Source of the DNA: Streptomyces sp. NBC_01445
GTDB lineage: Bacteria > Actinomycetota > Actinomycetes > Streptomycetales > Streptomycetaceae
Direction: 5' to 3'
DNA: 64,000 nucleotides
Assembly (NCBI RefSeq): GCF_035918235.1
Contig: NZ_CP109485.1
Location: 6,921,001-6,985,000 of the forward strand
A program made the translations under genes and the position numbers. The notes beneath the pieces were generated by a model, which did not search any database, was not told where the DNA came from, and saw only the letters and a program-made list of their open reading frames with translations. Positions 51,273 through 58,610 of this stretch are shown piece by piece (the stretch's first letter is position 1; every line of letters starts with the position of its first letter).

Positions 51273-52598
51273 TCAGCAGCTCTGCCAGAGGCGTGTCATG
51301 ACGCGGACGCCGAACCGCAGGCCCTCCAGCGGGACGCGCTCGTCGACGCCGTGGAAGAGGCGGCCGTAGTCCAGGTCGTGCGGCAGCTTGAGGCCCTTGA
51401 AGCCGAAGCAGCGGATGTCCAGCTTGGTGAAGGCCTTGGCGTCGGTGCCGCCCGGGTTGCAGTACGGGACCGGGTGGCCGTCGGGGTCCTCGGCGCGCAC
51501 GGCCTCGCACATGGCGTCGACGAGCGGGCCGTCGAACGTCGTCTCCATGGCGATGTCGTGGTTGACCCACTCGCGCCGCACGGACGGCAGGAGCAACTCG
51601 TCGATGGTGTCCACGAGTTCCTGCTCGTGGCCGGGCAGGAAGCGGCCGTCGACGCGGGCGGTGGCCTTACCGGGGATGACGTTGGTCTGGTAGCCGGCCG
51701 TGAACATGGTGGGGTTCGCGGAGTTGCGGAGCACCACCTGCATGAAGTCGGCGACCGGGCCCAGCTCGGCGAGTTCGGCGTCGAGGTCCTCGGCCTCGAA
51801 GTCGATCTTCACGCCCTTGAGCTCGGCGGCCTCGGCCAGCAGCGCCCGTACGGGCTCGATCAGGCGGATGGGGAACGTGTGCCGCCCGATGCGGGTGAGG
51901 GACTCGGCGAGGTCGGTGACCGCGTTCTCGTCGTTGGGGGACGAGCCGTGGCCGGCGCGGCCGGTCGCCGTGAGTTCCATCCAGGCCATGCCGCGCTGGG
52001 CGTTCTCGATGGGGTAGAGGCGCCGGGTGTCGTCGATCGCGTACGAGAAGCCGCCGCCCTCGCCGATCGCCTCGGTGACGCCCGCGAAGAGTTCCGGGTG
52101 GTGCTCGACGAGCCAGTGCGCGCCGAACTTGCCGCCCGCCTCCTCGTCGGCGAGGAACGCGAGGACGATCTCCCGCGAGGGGCGGGTGCCGGTGCGGGCG
52201 AAGTGGCGGGCGGTGGCCAGCATGACGGCCACCGTGTCCTTCATGTCGATCGCGCCGCGGCCCCACAGGTAGCCGTCGCGGATCTCGCCGGAGAAGGGCG
52301 GCACCTGCCACTCGGCGGCGTCGGCGGGCACGACGTCGAGGTGGCCGTGCACGAGGAGGGCGCCGCGGGTGCTGTCCGCGCCGGGGATACGGGCGATGAC
52401 GTTCGCCCGGCCCGGCGCGCTCTCGACGAGCGTCGAGTCGATGCCGGCCTCGGCGAGGCGGTCCACGACCCAGTCGGCGCAGGCGCGCTCGTCGCTCGTC
52501 GGGTTGGACGTGTCGAAGCGGATCAGCTCCGCGCACAGCCCGACGACCTCGGCCTGGGCCTCTTCGGATGCGGGGGTCAGGGCGCTGGGGGTGTTCAT
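51273..52598 (-). CDS. M20-family metallopeptidase
   Basis: A 441-aa zinc hydrolase of the M20/M25/M40 family. Metal and catalytic residues are in GALLVHGHLDVVPAD (near residue 90), WGRGAIDMKDTVAVMLAT, LAFLADEEAGGKFGAHWL (EE pair) and the C-terminal YCNPGGTDAKAFTKLDI. A dimerisation domain lies between. It hydrolyses amino-acylated substrates; which one is unknown. Third gene of a leftward operon with the NCS1 permease (ATGA overlap) and DUF1177, suggesting intake and hydrolysis of the same compound. Confidence 0.9.
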   Translation of the reverse strand: MNTPSALTPASEEAQAEVVGLCAELIRFDTSNPTSDERACADWVVDRLAEAGIDSTLVESAPGRANVIARIPGADSTRGALLVHGHLDVVPADAAEWQVPPFSGEIRDGYLWGRGAIDMKDTVAVMLATARHFARTGTRPSREIVLAFLADEEAGGKFGAHWLVEHHPELFAGVTEAIGEGGGFSYAIDDTRRLYPIENAQRGMAWMELTATGRAGHGSSPNDENAVTDLAESLTRIGRHTFPIRLIEPVRALLAEAAELKGVKIDFEAEDLDAELAELGPVADFMQVVLRNSANPTMFTAGYQTNVIPGKATARVDGRFLPGHEQELVDTIDELLLPSVRREWVNHDIAMETTFDGPLVDAMCEAVRAEDPDGHPVPYCNPGGTDAKAFTKLDIRCFGFKGLKLPHDLDYGRLFHGVDERVPLEGLRFGVRVMTRLWQSC

Positions 52599-53965
52599 GC
52601 CGCTCCCACGGGGGTCGCTTCGGGGGCGGCGGGGACGGTGGTGTCCTCGTCGTCCAGGGCGGAGGTGCCGTACGGCCGCACGAGGCCGAGGAGGCCGAGG
52701 ACGGCGTACAGGACGAAGGCGGTGGCCAGCGAGTTGAGCGCCGGGATGCCGACCGTCACGTACTTGCCGACGCAGAACGCGGCGATCCAGATCACGATGG
52801 ACATGGGCACCCAGGTCGGCGAGGACGCGGGCAGCGTCCCGGCCTCGCGGGTCTCGTCGAGCGGCTTGCGCATGCGCCGTACGACCCAGTACTCGGCCAC
52901 GATGATGCCGCCGATGGGCGGGATGGCGACGCCGAGCACGGACAGGAACTCGGTGAAGTGGGTCATGATGCCGACGGCCGAGAGCAGGGTGCCCGCGAGG
53001 CCGAGCGCGACAGTGACGGCGCCGCGGTGCAGGCGCTTGCCGAAGACGACCTGGAAGAAGTTGACGACGCCGAGCGAGGAGCCGTACAGGTTCCAGTCGT
53101 TGATCTTCGCGGTGGACATCAGGACCACGATCACACCGAAGGCGCCCGAGGTGGAGAGCACGATGTGCGACACCTCGCTGGACTTCACCAGGTGGCCGAG
53201 CAGCACGCCCGTGAGGCCGACGATGTACTCGGAGAGGATCATCGACGAGGCGCTCTGCAGGAAGACGTGCGAGCCCTTGCGGTTGTAGCGGGTCATCTCC
53301 GGGGAGACGATCGCGCCGGTCATGTAGCCGCCCGCGATGGCGGTGGCCGCGACGGCGAGCGGGATCGTCTGACCCGGTGCCGGCGAGCTGATCAGGTCGC
53401 CGACGGAGTGGTCCATCAGGGCGTTCGTGACCGACCAGGCGACCAGGGCGAAGAACAGCGGGGTGACGATCTTCGCGAAGAGCGCCATGTAGCGGAAGCC
53501 GAAGATGACCAGGACCGTGATGGCGAGGCCCGCGGCGACGCACCACACCCACGACGGCCCGCCGACGAGCGCGGACACACTGTTGCCGAAGATCGTGTTC
53601 TGCACGCCGAACCAGCCGACGAGGCTGACCGCGATGACGAAGCTGACCAGCGCGGAGCCGTTGCGGCCGAAGCCGATCCAGCGGGTGAGCATCGGGGTCG
53701 CGAGTCCCTCGCGCATGCCGGCCAGGCCGATCGCGAAGATCACCACTTCGAGGATGACCGCGCCGAGCGTGAAGGCGAGGAACGCGTTCCCGAACGTCAT
53801 GCCGACGCCGATGGTGGCGCCCAGCGTGAACTGCGAGATGGAGCCCGACTGGGCGAGCCACTGGAGCAGCATCGTCCAGAAGCCGAGGCGCTGGTCGCGC
53901 GGGACACGGGTCAGCGAGTAGTCGTCGCTGCCGAGCCGCTTGGTCTCGGTGTCTGTGGCGGTCAT
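52595..53965 (-). CDS. NCS1-family permease (cytosine/purine/allantoin type)
   Basis: A 456-aa, about 12-helix transporter. The N-terminal segment is YSLTRVPRDQRLGFWTMLLQ, WLAQSGSISQFTLGATIGVG; then WFGVQNTIFGNSVSAL, and PPIGGIIVAEYWVVRR, which is typical of NCS1 cytosine permeases. Substrate probably a nucleobase, hydantoin or related heterocycle. Its start overlaps the DUF1177 stop and its end overlaps the M20 start. Confidence 0.88.
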   Translation of the reverse strand: MTATDTETKRLGSDDYSLTRVPRDQRLGFWTMLLQWLAQSGSISQFTLGATIGVGMTFGNAFLAFTLGAVILEVVIFAIGLAGMREGLATPMLTRWIGFGRNGSALVSFVIAVSLVGWFGVQNTIFGNSVSALVGGPSWVWCVAAGLAITVLVIFGFRYMALFAKIVTPLFFALVAWSVTNALMDHSVGDLISSPAPGQTIPLAVAATAIAGGYMTGAIVSPEMTRYNRKGSHVFLQSASSMILSEYIVGLTGVLLGHLVKSSEVSHIVLSTSGAFGVIVVLMSTAKINDWNLYGSSLGVVNFFQVVFGKRLHRGAVTVALGLAGTLLSAVGIMTHFTEFLSVLGVAIPPIGGIIVAEYWVVRRMRKPLDETREAGTLPASSPTWVPMSIVIWIAAFCVGKYVTVGIPALNSLATAFVLYAVLGLLGLVRPYGTSALDDEDTTVPAAPEATPVGAA

Positions 53966-54927
53966 GAGGACTCCCGGGGCTCACGGCTCTCATGGCCGAG
54001 GGTCTGAAGGTGGGACAGGGAGCCGTAGCGGCTCACGAGGTTGTCGAACTCGGCCTCGTCGTGGAAGTCGAGGCGGCCGCCCCCGTACGCCTTGGCCGTC
54101 TCGACGGCGAAGCGCGCGGCACTGGCGATGTCGGTCTCATGGCTCGCGCCGGTCTGGCAGCCGGGGACCGCGGCGGCCGAGGTGACCGCGAGGCCGACGA
54201 CCGGAGCGGGGGTCGCCGTGGCCGGCTGGAGGATCGAATTGATGTGATGTGCACCGTTACCGTACGGCGTGATGTCCTGCGTGGTCACCGGGTATGTGAC
54301 CAAGGGCTCACCCGTGACGACCGCGAGCAGCTCGCCGAGCGCCTCACTGACCCGCAGGACCCACCCCTCCTTGACGGTGGGGGACAGGGCAAGGCCCTTG
54401 TGGTTGATGATCCGGTTGCCCTTGGTGGTGTCGATGGAGAGCACGGCCTCCATCTCGCCGGTGACCTCGTGCCGGTTCATCGTGGCGATGTCGACCGGGG
54501 AGTCCATGAAGGGGACCGGGTCGTGCGGCGCGGTGGGCGCGTCCGGGCAGATGTGCGTGGCGACGATGACGTCGCCCGGCAGCACGTCGCCCTTGCGGCG
54601 CATGTCGAGCAGCTTGGCCGCGGTGGCGAGCGCGGCGGCGGCGCCGTCCGCGTCGGAGACCAGACCCGTCATCTCGGGCCGGGCGCCGACGCCGCCGAGG
54701 CGGCCGACCACGCCGAGCGTGCGGGACGGGCCGCCGCTCGTACGTCCCGTACTGCCCGGGATGCGTACCAGCAGGAAGTCGGTCGAGCCGCGCTCGCCGG
54801 TGACGGTGGTGACCTCGGCGCCGGAGCCCTCGGGGCCCGCAACCGAGTCGAGGTACTCCACGGCGCGTTTGCCGTCGGCGTTCGGGTCGTCGAGGAGTTC
54901 GACGATGTCAAGGACGTACTTCAGCAT
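53962..54927 (-). CDS. DUF1177 protein
   Basis: A 321-aa cytoplasmic protein of the DUF1177 family: LKYVLDIVELLDDPNADGKR, TLGVVGRLGGVGARPEMTGL, VIVATHICPDAPTAPHDPVP, MEAVLSIDTTKGNRIINHKG, NGAHHINSILQPATATP and HETDIASAARFAVETAKAYG. His, Asp and Glu residues in conserved blocks suggest a metal-dependent enzyme, but no activity is known to me. First gene of the operon, next to a divergent IclR regulator. ATG at 54927 after GAGAGAGG. Confidence 0.85.
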   Translation of the reverse strand: MLKYVLDIVELLDDPNADGKRAVEYLDSVAGPEGSGAEVTTVTGERGSTDFLLVRIPGSTGRTSGGPSRTLGVVGRLGGVGARPEMTGLVSDADGAAAALATAAKLLDMRRKGDVLPGDVIVATHICPDAPTAPHDPVPFMDSPVDIATMNRHEVTGEMEAVLSIDTTKGNRIINHKGLALSPTVKEGWVLRVSEALGELLAVVTGEPLVTYPVTTQDITPYGNGAHHINSILQPATATPAPVVGLAVTSAAAVPGCQTGASHETDIASAARFAVETAKAYGGGRLDFHDEAEFDNLVSRYGSLSHLQTLGHESREPRESS

Positions 54928-55030
54928 TGGGCGGCCTCTCTCGCTCCCGACACTCACTCCAGGTCGGGTGGTGCTGACAGCAGATTCGGGATCGGTTAGC
55001 GTTGTCGGCAACTGTTTCCCGTTATCTGCA

Positions 55031-55044
55031 ATTCAGGTCTGAAT
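55031..55044. promoter_or_regulatory. Perfect palindrome ATTCAG-N2-CTGAAT at the IclR promoter
   Basis: A perfect 6-bp inverted repeat 11 bp upstream of the IclR ATG, within the 128-bp divergent region to the DUF1177 operon. A second small one, GTTG-TCGG-CAAC, lies near 55000-55012. IclR proteins typically autoregulate from such sites. Confidence 0.5.
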
Positions 55045-55055
55045 GGTGAGATGCG

Positions 55056-55877
55056 ATGAGTGAGATCCCGTTGGACCGCAAGACGCCCGCGGGTGCGCTG
55101 CAGACCGTCGACCGCGCCCTGCTGGTGCTGCTCGCCTTCGAGCGGACGCGGCCCGACTGGGGCGTGACCGAGGTGGCGGCTGAGTTCGGCTGGGACACCT
55201 CGGTCGCCCAGCGGCTGCTCTCGACACTCGCGGGCCGCGGTTTCCTGGTCTCCGACCCGGCCACCCGTCGCTACCGCATCGGGCCCGCCGTGCTCCGGCT
55301 CGGCCGGCTCTGGGAGCGCTCGGGCTCGCTCGAACTGCTCGCCGCGCCCGTCCTGGAGGAGCTGGGCCGGGCGACCGGCGACACCGTCCTGTTCTGTCTG
55401 CCGGACAGCTTCCACATGCGCTGCGTCGCGGCCGTCGAGGGCGAGTCCGGGCCGCTGCGCTACTACCCGCTGGTCGGCGAGCTGTACCCGGCGCACGCCG
55501 GAGCCACGGCCAAGTCGTTCTACGCGTTCCTGCCCGACGAGCAGCGCCACCGGCTCTTCCGCGGCCGGCCCATGGCCCGCTTCACCGAACGCACGGTCAC
55601 CGACCCGGACGAGCTGGAGCGGGAGCTGGTGCAGGTGCGCGCCCAGGGGTACGCCTGGACGGTCGGTGAGTACGACGCCGGGATCGCGACGGTCGCCGTG
55701 CCGGTCTTCCTGGGCCGCGAGCCCTACGGCAGCCTCAGCCTCGGCGGCGCCAAGGAGCGTTTCGTGGGCGGGCCCGAGGGCCGGCTCGACGCCCTGCGCA
55801 AGGCCGCGAGCCTCCTGGAGAAGCGGCTCACGCACCCTCCGCAGCGCACGCGCAAACCGCGCGCGCCCCAGTCCTGA
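55056..55877 (+). CDS. IclR-family transcriptional regulator
   Basis: A 273-aa regulator. The winged helix is at residues 12-75 (ALQTVDRALLVLLAFERTRP, VTEVAAEFGWDTSVAQRLLS), and the effector domain with GAVGVVA-type segments follows: LCLPDSFHMRCVAAVEGES-like, PAHAGATAKSFYAFL, GIATVAVPVFLGREPYGSLS. It is divergent from the DUF1177-permease-peptidase operon and co-directional with pepE, so it probably controls both units in response to the transported compound. Confidence 0.9.
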   Translation: MSEIPLDRKTPAGALQTVDRALLVLLAFERTRPDWGVTEVAAEFGWDTSVAQRLLSTLAGRGFLVSDPATRRYRIGPAVLRLGRLWERSGSLELLAAPVLEELGRATGDTVLFCLPDSFHMRCVAAVEGESGPLRYYPLVGELYPAHAGATAKSFYAFLPDEQRHRLFRGRPMARFTERTVTDPDELERELVQVRAQGYAWTVGEYDAGIATVAVPVFLGREPYGSLSLGGAKERFVGGPEGRLDALRKAASLLEKRLTHPPQRTRKPRAPQS

Positions 55878-55939
55878 AGCCCGAAGTTCCGAAGTTCCGA
55901 AGTCCTGCAGTCCTGAACCGCCCCTGAGGAGTCACTCCC

Positions 55940-56668
55940 TTGAATCTGCTGCTGCTCTCCAACTCCACCCAGTTCGGCCGTGGTTACCTCGCCCACGCCC
56001 TGGACACCGTCACCGGCTTCCTGCCCCCGAAGGCCCGTCTCGCGTTCGTGCCGTACGCGCTGGCGGACCACGACACGTACACGGACCGGGTGCGCGGCGC
56101 GCTCGACGGTGCCGGGATCAGCGTGCGTGGTGTCCACGAGGGTGACGACCCGGTGGCCGAACTCGCCGCAGCCGACGCCGTGTTCACCGGAGGCGGCAAC
56201 TCCTTCCGGCTGCTGAGCGCGCTCTACCGCACCGGCCTGCGCGACGCCCTGATCAAGGCGGTCGGCGGTGGACTGCCCTACATGGGCGCGAGCGCCGGCA
56301 CGAACATGGCGGCGCCCAGCCTCCGCACGAGCAACGACATGCCGATCGTGCAGCCCCCGTCGTTCGAGGCGCTCGGCCTCGTCCCGTTCCAGATCAACCC
56401 GCACTACCTGGACCCGGACCCGGAGTCCACGCACAAGGGCGAGACCCGCGAGGAGCGCCTCACCGAGTTCCTGGAGGAGAACGACGTGCCGGTGCTCGGC
56501 CTGCGCGAGGGGTCCTGGCTTCGGGTGAACGGCGAACGCGCCGCGGTTCAGGGCGAGCGTGCTGCCCGCCTCTTCACCCGCGACGCGTCCCCGAAGGAGC
56601 TGTCGGTCGGCTCCGATGTCTCCGAACTGCTCAGCTGCGAGCCGCGGTTCGACTCTCCGGTGCGATGA
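55940..56668 (+). CDS. pepE: Alpha-aspartyl dipeptidase PepE (peptidase S51)
   Basis: A 242-aa serine peptidase. The nucleophile is in YMGASAGTNMAAPSLR (near residue 122), the preceding segment FTGGGNSFRLLSALYRTGL is diagnostic of PepE, and INPHYLDPDPESTHKGETRE supplies the conserved His-Tyr block. It cleaves N-terminal Asp from dipeptides. TTG start at 55940 after CTGAGGAG. The 60-nt gap after iclR contains short repeats of GAAGTTCC. Its end overlaps the convergent MFS gene by 38 nt. Confidence 0.88.
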   Translation: MNLLLLSNSTQFGRGYLAHALDTVTGFLPPKARLAFVPYALADHDTYTDRVRGALDGAGISVRGVHEGDDPVAELAAADAVFTGGGNSFRLLSALYRTGLRDALIKAVGGGLPYMGASAGTNMAAPSLRTSNDMPIVQPPSFEALGLVPFQINPHYLDPDPESTHKGETREERLTEFLEENDVPVLGLREGSWLRVNGERAAVQGERAARLFTRDASPKELSVGSDVSELLSCEPRFDSPVR

Positions 56669-58388
56669 GCTCAAGGGCCAGGTCGACGTCGACCGGCCGG
56701 TCCTCGCCGTGGTGCGTGGCCGCGGAGGCCCGCGGCGCGTGCCCGGCGGCGGTTGCGGCCAGCACGTACGAGCCGCCGGCCGGGACCTCCAGGGCGTAAC
56801 GGCCGGTGTGGTCGGTCAGCGCGGCGCCCGCCTGGCGGCCGCGCCGGTCGATGAGCGTGACCTTGGCCCGGGAGACGGGCAGGCCCGCCGCGTCGAGCAC
56901 CTGGCCGCGGAAGCCTCCGAGTACCTCCTCGGCGCGCTCCAGCGCGGCGTCCTCCTCGCTGCTGGCGCGCAGCTGCGGCTTGGTCGCCTGGCGCTGCTTC
57001 GGCAGGAAGACGGCGAGCAGGACGCCCATGGCGACCGCGGCGGTGGCGATCAGGAACGAGACGCGGAAGCCGTGCATGGTGGGCACGGCCGCGCCGCCGA
57101 CGTGGTTCGCCGTGTTGGCGAGAACCATGCCGATCACGGCGCTCGACACCGAGGTGCCGATGGACCGCATCAGGGTGTTGAGACCGTTGGCCGCACCCGT
57201 CTCGGACGCGTCGACGGCGCCGATGATCAGGGCGGGCAGCGAGGAGTAGGCGAGTCCGATGCCGGCGCCCACGACCATCGAGATGACGATGGTCTGCCAG
57301 GCGGCGCTCATCAGGCCGAGGCCGGCGCCGTAGCCGATCGCGATGATCAGCATGCCGAGTATCAGGGTGGTCTTCGGGCCGTACTTCGCCGACAGGCGGG
57401 CGTACACGGGGGCCGTGAACATCATGGTGAGGCCGAGCGGCGCCACGCACAGGCCCGCGACGACCATCGACTGGCCGAGTCCGTAGCCGGTGGCCTTCGG
57501 CAGCTGGAGGAGCTGCGGCAGGACGAGCGAGATCGCGTAGAACGCGACACCGACCATGATCGAGGCGAGGTTGGTGAGGAGCACCTCGCGCCGCGCGGTG
57601 GTGCGCAGGTCGACGAGCGGGGCCTTGAGCTTCAGCTCCATCACGCCCCACAGCACGAGCACGACGAGGGCCGCGCCGAACAGGCCGAGCGTCATGGGGT
57701 CGGTCCAGCCCCAGTCGCTGCCCTTGGTGATCGGCAGCAGGAGGAGCACGAGTCCGGCGGACAGGCCGATCGCGCCGAGGACGTCGAAGCTGCCCTCGGC
57801 CTTGACCGAGCTCTCCGGGACGAAGAAGAGGGTGAGCAGGATCGCGACGACGCCGAGTCCCGCCGCGCCGAAGAAGAGGGCGTGCCAGTCGGCGTGCTGG
57901 GCCACGAGGGCCGCCAGCGGGAGCGCGAGTCCGCCGCCGACACCGATGGAGGAGCTCATCAGGGCCATCGCGGACCCGAGCTTCTCGCGCGGCAGCTCGT
58001 CGCGCATCAGGCCGATGCCGAGGGGGATGGCGCCCATGGCGAAGCCCTGGAGGGCACGGCCCACGATCATCACGAGAAGATCGCTGGTGAAGCCCGCGAC
58101 GAGCGAGCCGACGACCATGATCGCGAGGCTCGTGAGGAGCATCCGGCGCTTGCCGTAGAGGTCGCCGAGGCGGCCCATGATCGGAGTGGAGACGGCGCCC
58201 GCGAGGAGGGTCGACGTCAGGACCCAGGTCGCGTTGGAGGGGGCGGTGCCGAGCAGGACCGGGAGGTCCTTGATGACCGGGACGAGGAGCGTCTGCATCA
58301 CCGCGACGGTGATGCCGGCGAAGGCGAGTACGGGGACGACTCCGCGTATTCCGCGTTGTGCGGTCGGCCGTTGGGTCGTCTGCGTCAT
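56631..58388 (-). CDS. DHA2-type MFS transporter with C-terminal carboxypeptidase-regulatory-like domain
   Basis: A 585-aa protein. Residues 1-480 are a 14-helix-type multidrug MFS transporter: TSTLLAGAVSTPIMGRLGDL, PLGIGLMRDELPREKLGSAM, GIGLAYSSLPALIIGAVDAS. Residues about 490-575 form a beta-sandwich: LGGFRGQVLDAAGLPVSRAK, VTLIDRRGRQAG and DHTGRYALEVPAGGSYVLAA, which fits CarboxypepD_reg-like domains. The fusion is unusual for a drug exporter. Single gene, convergent with pepE and divergent from the FadE34-like gene. Confidence 0.85.
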   Translation of the reverse strand: MTQTTQRPTAQRGIRGVVPVLAFAGITVAVMQTLLVPVIKDLPVLLGTAPSNATWVLTSTLLAGAVSTPIMGRLGDLYGKRRMLLTSLAIMVVGSLVAGFTSDLLVMIVGRALQGFAMGAIPLGIGLMRDELPREKLGSAMALMSSSIGVGGGLALPLAALVAQHADWHALFFGAAGLGVVAILLTLFFVPESSVKAEGSFDVLGAIGLSAGLVLLLLPITKGSDWGWTDPMTLGLFGAALVVLVLWGVMELKLKAPLVDLRTTARREVLLTNLASIMVGVAFYAISLVLPQLLQLPKATGYGLGQSMVVAGLCVAPLGLTMMFTAPVYARLSAKYGPKTTLILGMLIIAIGYGAGLGLMSAAWQTIVISMVVGAGIGLAYSSLPALIIGAVDASETGAANGLNTLMRSIGTSVSSAVIGMVLANTANHVGGAAVPTMHGFRVSFLIATAAVAMGVLLAVFLPKQRQATKPQLRASSEEDAALERAEEVLGGFRGQVLDAAGLPVSRAKVTLIDRRGRQAGAALTDHTGRYALEVPAGGSYVLAATAAGHAPRASAATHHGEDRPVDVDLALELIAPESRTAARS

Positions 58389-58568
58389 TACGTAGTGCCT
58401 CCGGAGGCAGTGAGTCAAAGGGGTCGCGCGGGCGGCGGGTTTCGCGCTGCGGGTACGTGGAAGATGAACCCGTTACCTCGGGCGACTATTCCGACGGGCG
58501 TCGTACAAGGGGAAGTCTTGACGGTCTTTACCTTTTGATTACACGTCCGAGGGTCGCGGAATCTGCGT

Positions 58569-58583
58569 CTGACCTTCCGTCAG
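58569..58583. promoter_or_regulatory. CTGAC-N5-GTCAG palindrome upstream of FadE34-like gene
   Basis: CTGAC (58569-58573), spacer CTTCC, GTCAG (58579-58583), extended by T and A to a perfect 6-bp repeat. It abuts the KstR site, leaving only two bases between them, so two repressors would compete or cooperate. Confidence 0.6.
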
Positions 58584-58585
58584 AT

Positions 58586-58599
58586 TGGAACGTGTTCTA
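58586..58599. promoter_or_regulatory. KstR operator, perfect consensus match, at FadE34-like gene
   Basis: TGGAACGTGTTCTA matches every fixed base of TNNAACNNGTTNNA and ends 11 bp before the proposed ATG. Confidence 0.8.
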
Positions 58600-58610
58600 C
58601 CGTGCGCCGC

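Noticed and set aside
51273..53993. A 906-codon frame that starts inside the permease gene
   Set aside because: Only its last 441 codons look like a protein (the M20 peptidase). The first part is the out-of-frame shadow of the NCS1 permease.
55878..55920. Short GAAGTTCC direct repeats after the IclR gene
   Set aside because: Only two full copies plus partial ones in a 62-bp gap; no symmetry or position that suggests an operator.
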